A stretch of DNA of 41,641 nt, taken from positions 1 through 41,641 of the forward strand of contig NZ_VZPF01000045.1 in assembly GCF_008801695.1 (NCBI RefSeq), written 5' to 3'. A program made the position numbers and the translations under genes. Positions 34,301 to 41,641 of the stretch are shown here, piece by piece. This DNA is from Pantoea stewartii subsp. stewartii (GTDB lineage Bacteria > Pseudomonadota > Gammaproteobacteria > Enterobacterales > Enterobacteriaceae). Positions within the stretch are counted from its first letter, which is position 1. Every line of letters begins with the position of its first letter. The notes under the pieces are model-generated. The model saw only the letters and a program-made list of their open reading frames with translations, searched no databases and was not told where the DNA came from.

Positions 34301-36848
34301 GAGTGCCGTCTATGAAATGCAAGGCGCGCTGATTAAGCAACTGGAATCTCAAAATGTACGAAACAAGGGTGCGCAAACGGATTTGCAAAGCAAACTGGAC
34401 GCACTGGACTTTGGGGAGCAGGGTGCGACGTTACTTAAAAACATAAAGCAATTCCGTGAAGAACTTGAAAACAGCGCAACACAAGCAGCAATATTGCTAG
34501 GAAAGCATCAAGGCGTACTGACCAGCAACGGTCAAATCAATGAAAAATTCAAACCTCCGATCAGTAAAGCGGCAATACAAAGCTTTAACGTTAACCGCTC
34601 TGGCAGGGATTTAAGTAAAGGTCTGGAGCAAGCCGTTCGTGCTGCCTCTCCGTCCCCTCAAAGTAAATTGCAAAAATTGCTAAGCCATTTTGTCACGTCA
34701 GGTCTCAATATGAGCCACCAGAAAGGTGATATACCGTTGGGACGCCAGCGAGATCCTAATGATGAGAACGCACTGACAAAATCCCGGCTTATTCTGGATG
34801 TCGTTACCCTTGGTGAGTTGCACGAGTTTGTAGATAAGGCAGCACTGATATCGGGGCATAATCCCGACCCCAGCCAGATAGCCCAGCTACATCAACAGTT
34901 TGAGGCCCTGCGTGAAAACCAGTACGAAGCAAACCCGGTAAAACAGTTTACCGACATGGGCTTTACCCATAATGCCGCACTGGAGGCGAATTACGACGCG
35001 GTAAAAGCTTTTATCAACGCGTTTCGAAAAGAGCATCATGGCGTAAATCTGACCACTCGCACCGTACTGGAAACCCAGGGAAACGCCAGCCTGGAAAAGA
35101 AATTGAAGGATACGCTTCTGTCCCTGAACGCGGGTGAAAGTATGAGTTTCAGTCGTGCATACAGTGGTGGCCTCAGTACGGCCTTTGTTCCCACTATAAA
35201 AAAAATACCGGTACCGATTGTACCCGGCGCGGGCATCACTCTGGATCGGGCTTATAATCTCACGTTTGGTCGTACTGATGGCGGACTCGATGTCAGCTTT
35301 GCCCGCGACGGCGGAGTGACAGGAACCCTCTCTGTTTCTACAGGACATGATTTATTACCTTATATGACCGGCACCCAAACCACCGCCGAAAACGCCAGTG
35401 ACTGGCTGAGCAAAAAACATAAAATCAGCCCGGATTTTCGTATCGGTGCCACCCTGAGTAGCAACATGCAGCGCACGCTACAAAACAGCCTCAATTTTAA
35501 ACTCACAGAAGATGAGCTTCCCTCATTTCTGAATGGGATGATTCAGGGCACATTGACCCCAGTAGATCTGATGAAAAAAGGGATTGAGCATCAGATGAAA
35601 CAGGGGAGCAAACTGGTCTTTAACATAGATGTTTCGGCCGCGTCAGATCTCCGTGCCGGTATCAATATCACCGCCGACGGTAGCAAACCCGATACCGCCA
35701 CCTTCCGTGCATCTACAGGATTGAGCGCCTCAGCCAATCTTGTTTCAGCCAGAAGCGAGCGCAGTACAACAGTCGGCCAGCTTGGGAATACGGTTTCGGC
35801 CAGTGACAACCGGCCTACATTTTTCAATTCTGCTAATATAGGTGCCAACCTTACGTTAAGTGCGGGCGTCGCTCATGATTTTATCCGCGGTGCCAGCGTC
35901 AGTCAGGATGGAACAACAAAACCAGAAAAAAAACCTGGAACCTTCCCTGCATTTATGTCAGTTAATGTTTCAGCAGCGCTGGCTTTGGATAATCGCACGA
36001 CACAAAGCATCAGCGTTGAAATGAAACATGCTGATCCCGTCTCTCAAAACGATATCGACGAGTTAATTTCAACGTTAGGTAAGCATTTTAAAGACAGTAT
36101 GAGTACTACATTACTTTCATCTCTTAAAAATCAAGAAAATCCCGATCCGGCTGAGCAACTGAAAAGCCTTGATCGACATTTCAGCTATAATAATGTCGTT
36201 GGCGATGACCGTTATGAAGCAGTGCGAAGTCTGAAACAATTAGTTCAGCGCCAACGGGCAGCAGAAAGTAATATGATGGAATTAGGTTCAGCCAAACATA
36301 CCACGCAATACAGCAACCTCTCTCGTTTAGATGAAAACGGCATTTTCGATATTTTACATCATCATTTCAATGCAGCATTACCGCCGACCAGCGCAACCCG
36401 TATTAGTAATATGATGGCTAACAACCCTTTACTTAAAGCGCTTATCCAAAAGTTGCAAAGTTCACCATTCACCAGCGCAAGCGTTTCGATGGAGCTCAAA
36501 GATGGCCTGCGTGACCAAACGGAAAAAGCCATTCTGGACGGTAAGGTGGGACGTGAAGAACTTGCGCTGCTCTTCCAGGATCGTAATAACTTACGCATCC
36601 GTTCGATCAATGTCAGTCAGAGTGTTAGTAAAAGCGAGGGTTTTAATATGCCCACATTGCTATTAGGGGCTAGCAACAGTGCAGGTCTAAGTATGGGACG
36701 TAATATTGGCACCATTAATTTCAAATATGGGCAAGATCAAGACACTCCCAGGCGCTTTACCCTGGAAGGCGAAATTGCTAAAGCAAATCCAGACGTAGCC
36801 TCTGCTTTGTCTGAGCTTAAAAAAGAAGGGTTTGAAATGAAAAGCTGA
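31341..36848 (+). CDS. dspE: DspE (AvrE/WtsE family), giant type III effector
   Basis: 1835 residues, the usual length for enterobacterial AvrE-family effectors. A polar Ser/Pro/Gln-rich N-terminus carries the secretion signal and chaperone site. A beta-propeller-like region of repeated short strands ([46 protein letters not shown]) spans roughly residues 330-900. Two WxxxE motifs are visible, W694-E698 and W840-E844. The Ser/Thr-rich C-terminal half fits the barrel part. AvrE/DspE proteins are reported to form water- and solute-permeable channels in plant membranes, producing water soaking, and to bind PP2A subunits. It is the principal effector here. The ATG has GAGGGCGGA upstream, and dspF follows. 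Confidence 0.96.
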   Translation: MRLNLHATEKKTTVQNVENPNNSTIPPLQQGSSSSAPQASGGTLASEGKNIASMPAIRQHLSADGENGAARQKNKSFSLKNFLGFKKTTKAPAQPTNPGSNVPESSRIRRPTLGDFLAQPEQDGEIQAPHPSAASPRLTRSPGVSRHSVEDMRDKPVAKADPRETSAIDIKHQLNNFNQMRQNILNKTRPFSQGATTSSVMDARAPLPAIPSTTSEITEEVDATQPEQQLPQRHLDARENPSRILKTGRDVTSIHRFRPTLPAIAENTAEAEANRRIQPLQTPPPLENTPVSPLSLTLDKGKLRLADSNPTAMNTLLEQTLGKEGQHYVAHTASAEGNHHMLLDEQGHLFDLKSHEGGYSVFHNSLPSTVKMQLSKNNDEPIKLVNDNGKLILDRGAEGQKVLHLNPPGEIHHAYLSGIWRHSVAGEMNQENQWVRIHDDKIHYLNNEVGVWQTSDKTPYSQLSVQGDGKLYAVRDSRALHNLSDNHVSESFVDKIKSFAVSEHGEVAVLTDTESPHHICLMPSANAVSSERIAFSLHLADTMQMLQRGEPHLETQSIALKDGRLFAADSEGKLYCGELSQIKDGELPMNPMSQNVLKQHFGHDHRIEGFFTDDNGQVNALVKDNFRQMHACPLADDNQFHAGWNLSDALIINNQLGLNNINPAPHEIVNLGHEGSLTLQDGKVHYFDQLTRGWTEAEAGCQQLKKGLDGGAYILKEGEVKRLNINQSTSSISQGRDNFFALPHVRNKPEPGTALHGLDKTDKAQAIAVVGVNNYLALSEKGDIRSFQIKPGAQQLARPARTLSQEGLNGTLKDIHLDKKQNLYAVTREGEIFRQAREHWQQGESGRGWQKLTMPPGESGIDRIETDAHFHPVAVLLDGSRYQLRGETWHPQNASEPTQLETGLRDSQRVFARLNQDMKGGLIPGTGLTIQASAQLAGKTGRENRQIKSKFAERVRAYIFNPTMATPRPLKNIAYNLQHRWQGRRGLSAVYEMQGALIKQLESQNVRNKGAQTDLQSKLDALDFGEQGATLLKNIKQFREELENSATQAAILLGKHQGVLTSNGQINEKFKPPISKAAIQSFNVNRSGRDLSKGLEQAVRAASPSPQSKLQKLLSHFVTSGLNMSHQKGDIPLGRQRDPNDENALTKSRLILDVVTLGELHEFVDKAALISGHNPDPSQIAQLHQQFEALRENQYEANPVKQFTDMGFTHNAALEANYDAVKAFINAFRKEHHGVNLTTRTVLETQGNASLEKKLKDTLLSLNAGESMSFSRAYSGGLSTAFVPTIKKIPVPIVPGAGITLDRAYNLTFGRTDGGLDVSFARDGGVTGTLSVSTGHDLLPYMTGTQTTAENASDWLSKKHKISPDFRIGATLSSNMQRTLQNSLNFKLTEDELPSFLNGMIQGTLTPVDLMKKGIEHQMKQGSKLVFNIDVSAASDLRAGINITADGSKPDTATFRASTGLSASANLVSARSERSTTVGQLGNTVSASDNRPTFFNSANIGANLTLSAGVAHDFIRGASVSQDGTTKPEKKPGTFPAFMSVNVSAALALDNRTTQSISVEMKHADPVSQNDIDELISTLGKHFKDSMSTTLLSSLKNQENPDPAEQLKSLDRHFSYNNVVGDDRYEAVRSLKQLVQRQRAAESNMMELGSAKHTTQYSNLSRLDENGIFDILHHHFNAALPPTSATRISNMMANNPLLKALIQKLQSSPFTSASVSMELKDGLRDQTEKAILDGKVGREELALLFQDRNNLRIRSINVSQSVSKSEGFNMPTLLLGASNSAGLSMGRNIGTINFKYGQDQDTPRRFTLEGEIAKANPDVASALSELKKEGFEMKS

Positions 36849-36904
36849 GGTTATGATTAATTCATCAGTCACTACAGGTTATTACAACATTCAGGAGTAA
36901 ATTA

Positions 36905-37324
36905 ATGACACCTTCTCAAAAAAAAGTTGAAGCATTATTACAGCAATTTGCCACGAGCTGCAATACAACGTTGCACCTTAAAGAAGGTGTATGCGCATTG
37001 TATAACACGCAGGGACATGAAGCCGCAGTGCTGGAGGTTCCAGACCAAAGTGACTGCCTGCTTTTTCATTGCCAGTTAATCAACGCTGAACATCAGGCCG
37101 GACAGAACTTTTATGCGCTTTTATTGCAGTTGAATTTTGAAATGTCTGCTATGCGAGGCTGTTGGCTGGCGATAGATGAAAATCATATAGTGCGTTTATG
37201 TTTTCAGCAAACGATAAGTCAGATTGATGAGACCAGTTTTGGTAACCTTATAACAGGTTTTATTACACAAGCTGAAGAGGTGCGTGAGTTCATCACACAC
37301 ATTACTGAGCACGACGTGGCTTGA
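36905..37324 (+). CDS. dspF: DspF, type III chaperone for DspE
   Basis: 139 residues, acidic, class IA chaperone fold: alpha (KKVEALLQQFATSCNTTLHL), beta strands (GVCALYNTQGHEAAVLEVPD, CLLFHCQLI), central helix (GQNFYALLLQLNFEMSAMRG), strands (CWLAIDENHIVRLCFQQ) and C-terminal helix (FGNLITGFITQAEEVREFI). It keeps DspE stable and secretion-ready. It lies 56 bp after dspE with AGGAG before its ATG. Confidence 0.95.
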   Translation: MTPSQKKVEALLQQFATSCNTTLHLKEGVCALYNTQGHEAAVLEVPDQSDCLLFHCQLINAEHQAGQNFYALLLQLNFEMSAMRGCWLAIDENHIVRLCFQQTISQIDETSFGNLITGFITQAEEVREFITHITEHDVA

Positions 37325-37433
37325 ATTATAATACGTAACAACATCAAAGCCTCTTAGATACAACTTAGTTAGTCAAAAAAGTGTTATAAAATAAATCGTC
37401 CTCACAAATTAAAAAATTTAACATTAAGCTAAG

Positions 37434-37474
37434 TCGCCATGAGGCCGTAACAATGCGCAGTTTGGCGATTTTTT
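37434..37474 (+). terminator. Possible terminator after dspF
   Basis: A short stem, TCGCCA with TGGCGA, encloses a 23-nt loop and is followed by TTTTTTATT. The T-run is good but the stem is short and the loop long. Confidence 0.4.
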
Positions 37475-37814
37475 ATTAACGTGTAGAGGAGGGCGCTTAT
37501 CTGCATCACGCGACAAAGGTAAATTACTCAAGAAATAAATTTATGAGTAACGTATGGTTAACTTATTTTAGCGAGGATACAGATTATCCAAAAAGAGTCC
37601 AGCTGGCCCACCCGGACCAGCGTAAAGGAAGGAAAAATTAATTTATAAAACTCCTGATTTATTATGGCTCATGACAGATTCATAGTGCTAAATAACTAAT
37701 TCATGAGAAGTATCTTCGAAAAATATCACTATAGTTTTTCAAAAATTTCATACTTTTTCATGAAGTCTTTGAGCTGCATGGTCATTGCTTCCAGGTCCGG
37801 CACAATACCATGTT
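37475..37814. other. Anonymous sequence between dspF and the chemoreceptor remnant
   Basis: AT-rich DNA with no gene having a ribosome-binding site or recognisable similarity. It marks the edge of the conserved hrp-dsp cluster; everything to its right looks acquired or decayed. Confidence 0.4.
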
Positions 37815-38545
37815 TCAAAGGTACTCAATCCATGCCTCTTGCCTGAGCAATAGAACGAACACATAATCCAGTTTTCGCTGCACTTCCAGGCGCTTTTGCT
37901 TTATAAACCTGTGCCCCCGGTGTGACAAGGGCAGCAGGGAAGCGTTCTGCTGCGTTGTGCTGTCCATCTGCGTGACAGCAATCCCGACCTGCTCAATTCC
38001 GCGGGCCTGCTCAGCGGTGGCGGAGGTGATTTCTTCAACGGTATCCGTCAGTCGTCTCACTGCAGAAAGGATATCCGACATGGTTTCGGAGGAATGGGCC
38101 ACAAGCCTGTTCCCATTACCGACGCTGTTGGCGTTTGACTCTATGAGCTGGCATATCTTACCGGCCGCCGTGGCGCTGCGCCGGGCAAGTGTTTGAACCT
38201 CACCGGCCACTACCGCAAAGCCACGGCCATATTCACCTGCACGGGCAGCCTCTACTGCCGCATTAAGGACTAGTATGTTGGTCTGGAAAACGATGCCGTC
38301 AATGACGGCGGTAATTTCAGCTATGCGGCCAGAATTGTCACGTATGGATTTCATCGTATCAGTGATGGCGCCCGCGGCATCGCTGCATTTGTGTGCCACG
38401 TCCCGAACGTTCACCGCCAGCTGAGAGGCCTGACGGGCATTATCCGCGTTGTTTTTGACCGTCATGCTGATGCGTCATGGTTGCAGCGGTCTCCTCAAGC
38501 GCACTGGCCTGCCCCTCAGTGCGCTGGGACAGGTCGGCATTGCCC
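37815..38545 (-). pseudogene. Methyl-accepting chemotaxis protein, signalling-domain remnant
   Basis: Only the cytoplasmic signalling domain remains. The hairpin tip is clear ([38 protein letters not shown]). Upstream, in a different frame, LSQRTEGQASALEETAATM continues the same family, so a frameshift or small deletion lies near 38465. Similarity stops after QQNASL at 37936; the next 35 codons (to EAWIEYL) are foreign. Sensor, membrane and HAMP parts are absent. Similarity begins right beside the hopAM1 stop codon, so the two were joined by recombination. Confidence 0.85.
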
Positions 38546-38553
38546 TACGCAAT

Positions 38554-39386
38554 CTATTTGTCGCCTAGGAAGTTATTCAGTTCCCATGACTCACGCTCAG
38601 TTAATAATCTCTTGAAATTAAGATCAGCGCTGTTTTCGATTTTGACGTCATTTAATCCCGATTCAGGAGTCGTGCTTGCCATCATGACGTGTGATTTATG
38701 AATTTCTGCGAAATTAAAGATATTTTTCATATCCTTGCTTTTTAAATCTACATCTTTAAAAATAACAAAAGCAGATTGTATATCTTTGTTTTTTGTTTGG
38801 CTAAGCCACTGAAATTCCTGTTTGCAGAAATCAGAAGCCAGCCACTCGGGCGTTATGAAAAATGCCATTTTTTTGCGTGTGCAATGCCGTTTTTGTACCC
38901 GACATCCCAAAAAGGGTTTTGTATTTTAAATACATCTACATGTTGTAGTTTCTCGAGTTTTGTAAATTTGTTTGATTGGAGGCTGATTGCATCAAGGTAA
39001 TGAGTTGCGGCATCGTGCGACAAGCTTTCATTCGGATTTTGAGATCTATACAGATCATGACGAAACTGCATTGCTAATTCGAAGCCTCCTTCCCGAGCTC
39101 CGAAAGAAACAATGTTCTTTACGCCATCTGTTAATTTTAGCACATCATGTATTCCGGATAATTGCTCAAAATTTAAATTTTTCAAGGTGCCAAATGATCT
39201 CTCGAAAAACCATCCACCATCAGGTCTGCCTAAATCCCTGAGCCTTTCCGCAACATGCTCTTCAATATTTTTACTAGCTACATCAGTGACAGAAGAGGTG
39301 CCTATTGATTGAGCTTGGCTGACCTCTGCATTAGTCTGATTACAATGTTGAATTCTGTTGAAAGAGCTTAAAGGATTTGCATGCAT
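38554..39386 (-). pseudogene. hopAM1: HopAM1 (AvrPpiB) TIR-domain type III effector, frameshifted
   Basis: The N-terminal 173 codons (MHANPLSSFNRIQH to NGIAHAKK) and the downstream frame (MAFFITPEWLASDFCKQEF to NNFLGDK) together match HopAM1 of P. syringae along its whole length as I remember it. The frames meet at an A7 run (38868-38874); one extra A gives AKK-MAFFITP and a 277-residue protein against about 276 in HopAM1. The Glu in DFCKQEF then falls at position 191, the reported catalytic residue of this NAD-cleaving TIR effector. ATG 39386 has GGAGG five nt upstream. As read, the protein stops four residues after the tract. It is preceded by an intact hrp box. Either a pseudogene, a sequencing error, or rescued by slippage. 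Confidence 0.88.
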
Positions 39387-39422
39387 ATATGCCTCCAGGA
39401 ACCGTTTATTATTAACAAAATC

Positions 39423-39451
39423 TTTGTGGTTTCTATTCATTCTGTGGTTCC
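39423..39451 (-). promoter_or_regulatory. HrpL-dependent promoter of hopAM1
   Basis: On the minus strand GGAACC-N16-CCACAAA is an exact hrp box, 37 bp from the start codon. Its 16-base spacer differs from the 15-base spacer of the seven other boxes here, which fits acquisition together with the effector. Confidence 0.9.
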
Positions 39452-39478
39452 CAAACTGACAGAGGAAAAGTGAAGTTT

Positions 39479-40188
39479 TGACCTGCCCCCAGCATTAGAT
39501 ACAATCTTCAGTTAGTAATGTCGGTTGATTTTTCTTCATGTTTTCCCGTTTCGCCAGCCTGCTGCAAATTCAGAGGGCGTCTGATATTCAGCGACGCATG
39601 GGCTTTGTTGAATAAATGGATTTTATGCTGTGGTACTATGAAAACGGTTGTTTCAGATAACATAAAATCAATGCATTACATGCTTGCGTATGACGGTGTT
39701 CTGTCTGGCATCAGCGTTTTCTACCAAAACAGTGCAGACAAAACAGAATGATTACCTATTATTCAACAAAGCCCGACGCATGTGGTCGACACTCGTTTTA
39801 ATCCTGCCGCCAGTCATTAATTATTTTCCGGGCATGACGAATATCGCTGAACCAGTGCTCATTCAGGTATTCATCCCTAAGCGGCCTGAATCCGTTCTGG
39901 GTTGGCTTGCCCGGCTGGATTAAGCGCAATTCAACACCATGTTCTAAGGCCCATTGATCGAGCGCGCGGCAAGTAAATTCCGGGTCCTGATCGGTTCTTA
40001 TCGTTGGAGGACAGCCACTAAACAGCGCAATGCTGTCCAGAATACGTGTCACCTGAACACCTGTAATCCCGAATGCCATGGTGATCTTCAGACACTCCTT
40101 CGTGAAATCATCCACGCAGGTCAGGCACTTTATCCGGCGGCCGCTGGCAAGTGCTTCCACGACAAAATCCATCGACCATGTCAGGTTC
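39479..40188 (-). mobile_element. Decayed IS3-family element
   Basis: One terminus, TGACCTGCCCCC, is at 39479. The integrase core of the OrfB-type transposase is at 39798-40188: WSMDFVVEALASGRRIKCLT, FTKECLKI, PPTIRTDQDPEFTC. Lesions: the segment expected to hold the catalytic Glu (around QNAFIESFNG) is deleted, leaving QNGFRPLRDEYLNEHWF; a Tyr codon is now TAA at 39798; a 173-bp MITE sits in the C-terminal region; and one base is missing between SLN and YQTPSEFAAGW. The 5' part is replaced by the IS66 element at 40189. Non-functional. Confidence 0.8.
39601..39773. mobile_element. 173-bp MITE with IS903-like ends, copy 2
   Basis: Ends are GGCTTTGTTGAATAA and TTATTCAACAAAGCC. It is flanked by a perfect 9-bp target duplication, CGACGCATG (39592-39600 and 39774-39782), the length expected for IS903-type transposition. 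It interrupts the IS3-family transposase remnant, so it arrived later. It is the reverse complement of copy 1 at 1697-1869 with one base different. It holds a 36-codon frame from ATG 39638 to TGA (MKTVVSDNIKSMHYML) but no transposase. Confidence 0.92.
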
Positions 40189-41641
40189 GTAAGCGTCGCA
40201 TTCAGACCGTATTGACGTTCAGGCAGAGGGAAGCTCGACCTTCCATGGCAGCAGATCGCGGACCCGGTTCACCGGCCAGTCCTGTATATGACCGATGACG
40301 TAACGCAACCACGTCTCGGGGTCAACGCCGTTAAGCCGGCAGGTGACGATCAGAGAGTAGAGGATCGCCGCACGTTCTCCGCCTGTATCTGAACCGGCGA
40401 ACAGCCAGTTTTTCCGGCCCAGGGCTACGCCACGCAGCGCGTTCTCCGCGATATTGTTGTCGATCTCCGCCCAGCCATTGCTGCAGTACAGGTTTAATGC
40501 GTCCCACTGCTTCAGTAGATAGGCGAACGCCTTCGCCGTGTCCGAGTGGCGCGACAGTACCTTCATCTGAACCTGTATCCAGTCGTACAGTGACTGCATT
40601 AACGGGATAGTCTGCTCTTTACGTACCGCCAGCCGCTCGTCTGCCGGGCTGCCGCGTATCTCAGCCTCGATGGCATACAGCTTTCCGATACGCTTCAGCG
40701 CTTCGGTTGTGATGTCGGTCGGTGTCCGGGCATGCACGTCGTGGATTTTTCGCCGGGCGTGCGCCATGCAGGCTGCTTCGGTTATGCGGCCATCTTCGTA
40801 CAGCGCATTATAACCACCGTAAGCGTCCGCCTGCAGGATACCGCTGTACCCCGCAAGGTGCCGCTGTGGATGTACGCCTTTCCGGTCCGGCGAGTACGCG
40901 AACCAGACCGCCGGTCGAAGCTGTGAGCCCGCGTTGCGGTCATCCCGCACGTATACCCACAGCCGGGCCGTGCGCGTTTTACCGCTGCCCGGCTCCTGTA
41001 CCGGCACAGGGATATCGTCTGTATGCACCTTGCCCGGCATCAGCACGTACTGGCGCAGCAGGTCGTACAGCGGCTCCAGCAGCTCGCTGACCGCACCGGA
41101 CCAGCGCCCCAGCGTTGCCCGGCTCAGCTCCACGCCCTGGCGACGGTATATCTCTGACTGACGATAGTGTGGCGTATGTTCGGCGAACTTCGCCGTGACG
41201 ATGCGCGCCAGCAGGCCGGGGCCCGCATAGCTGCGCTCGATGGGTTTTGAGGGCATGGCTGTCTGAACGATGTGGTCACAGCTGCAGCAGGCCAGCTTCG
41301 GCCGCTGCGTTTCGATAACCTTAAAGGCGCTGCTGATAAGCTCCAGCTGCTCTGACACGTCGCAGCCCAGCGGGTTGAGTTCGCCGCCGCACGCCGGACA
41401 GGTGGTTTCTGCCGGCGACAGCGTGAGGGTTTCGCGGGGAAGTGAGGCCGGCAGCGGTTTGCGGGCGGAAGACTGGCGCAGCGGCTGCGGGAGTGCCGGG
41501 TCATGCTGCTCGCCCAGCACCTCAGCCATCTCCTCCTGCAGGGCGCTGATGCGCTCCTCTGCCTCGCGCACCTGGCGGGCCGTTTTCTCACGCAGCTTTT
41601 CGGAGCTTTTGCCGAACTGCATACGTTGCAGCTTAGCAACC
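40189..41641 (-). mobile_element. IS66-family element, partial
   Basis: The right end is placed at GTAAGCGTCG (40189), where the IS3-family protein similarity stops. It contains tnpC and continues beyond the window; tnpA and tnpB would lie outside. The target duplication cannot be checked. Confidence 0.7.
40219..41641 (-). CDS. tnpC: IS66 transposase TnpC, 5'-partial
   Basis: The frame is open across the right window edge ([20 protein letters not shown]), so the true start is outside; 474 codons are visible of the usual ~510-530. Visible parts are a basic coiled N-terminus, a zinc-binding region ([15 protein letters not shown] and ACCSCDHIV), the DDE core ([23 protein letters not shown]) and the closing block [20 protein letters not shown] with the catalytic Glu. 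The C-terminus ([20 protein letters not shown]) is intact. No lesion is seen in this part, so the element may be active if tnpA and tnpB are present. Confidence 0.93.
   Translation of the reverse strand, partial: VAKLQRMQFGKSSEKLREKTARQVREAEERISALQEEMAEVLGEQHDPALPQPLRQSSARKPLPASLPRETLTLSPAETTCPACGGELNPLGCDVSEQLELISSAFKVIETQRPKLACCSCDHIVQTAMPSKPIERSYAGPGLLARIVTAKFAEHTPHYRQSEIYRRQGVELSRATLGRWSGAVSELLEPLYDLLRQYVLMPGKVHTDDIPVPVQEPGSGKTRTARLWVYVRDDRNAGSQLRPAVWFAYSPDRKGVHPQRHLAGYSGILQADAYGGYNALYEDGRITEAACMAHARRKIHDVHARTPTDITTEALKRIGKLYAIEAEIRGSPADERLAVRKEQTIPLMQSLYDWIQVQMKVLSRHSDTAKAFAYLLKQWDALNLYCSNGWAEIDNNIAENALRGVALGRKNWLFAGSDTGGERAAILYSLIVTCRLNGVDPETWLRYVIGHIQDWPVNRVRDLLPWKVELPSA

Noticed and set aside
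38477..38701. Plus-strand open frames across the chemoreceptor and hopAM1 remnants
   Set aside because: Shadows of the minus-strand pseudogenes without ribosome-binding sites or family features.
39387..39440. Eighteen-residue N-terminal extension of hopAM1 from 39440
   Set aside because: It starts inside the hrp box, and the known protein begins at MHANP with GGAGG five nt upstream.

Overview
The window looks like a plant-pathogenic enterobacterium of the Erwinia/Pantoea group, most likely a Pantoea pathovar, and could well be plasmid-borne. It carries a complete Hrp1-type (Erwinia/Pseudomonas syringae-type) type III secretion cluster. Gene order, gene lengths, a 1835-residue DspE, a single undivided hrcQ and an adjacent hsvABC operon all fit Erwinia/Pantoea. 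Host assignment is inference; no rRNA or replication gene is visible.

Layout. 1-1700: an insertion-sequence edge and a decayed glucoamylase (GH15) gene with an in-frame stop and a missing 3' end. 1697-1869: a 173-bp MITE with IS903-like ends. 2204-6198: HrpL box and hsvA-hsvB-hsvC (amidinotransferase plus two ATP-grasp ligases). 6247-7135: an unrecognised ORF and anonymous sequence. 7136-8172 (minus): a VirK-like secreted protein and a GNAT acetyltransferase behind their own HrpL box. 8174-18483 (minus): the hrpJ operon, in transcription order hrpJ, hrcV, hrpQ, hrcN, hrpO, hrpP, hrcQ, hrcR, hrcS, hrcT, hrcU. 18695-23396 (plus): regulators hrpL (sigma54 promoter), hrpX, hrpY, hrpS; a 485-bp IS21-like mini-element lies between hrpY and hrpS. 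23527-29535: hrpA, hrpB, hrcJ, hrpD, hrpE, then hrpF, hrpG, hrcC, hrpT, hrpV. 29720-30972: hrpN. 31266-37324: dspE and its chaperone dspF. 37800-41641: a scrapyard with a chemotaxis-receptor remnant, a frameshifted hopAM1 (TIR-domain effector) behind an intact HrpL box, a broken IS3-family element split by a second copy of the 173-bp MITE, and an IS66 element leaving the window.

How it works together. HrpX/HrpY feed HrpS, HrpS acts with sigma54 on hrpL, and HrpL switches on eight recognisable hrp boxes (hsvA, GNAT-virK, hrpJ, hrpA, hrpF, hrpN, dspE, hopAM1). These build the secretion machine, its pilus, harpin and effectors, plus two non-secretion operons: hsvABC (small-molecule chemistry) and GNAT-virK.

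Most notable points: the HrpL-controlled GNAT-virK pair; the hopAM1 homologue whose catalytic half is restored by a single A in an A7 tract; the mini-element wedged directly in front of the hrpS ribosome-binding site, with seven symmetrically spaced repeats at each end; and two near-identical MITEs in inverted orientation bracketing almost the whole island.
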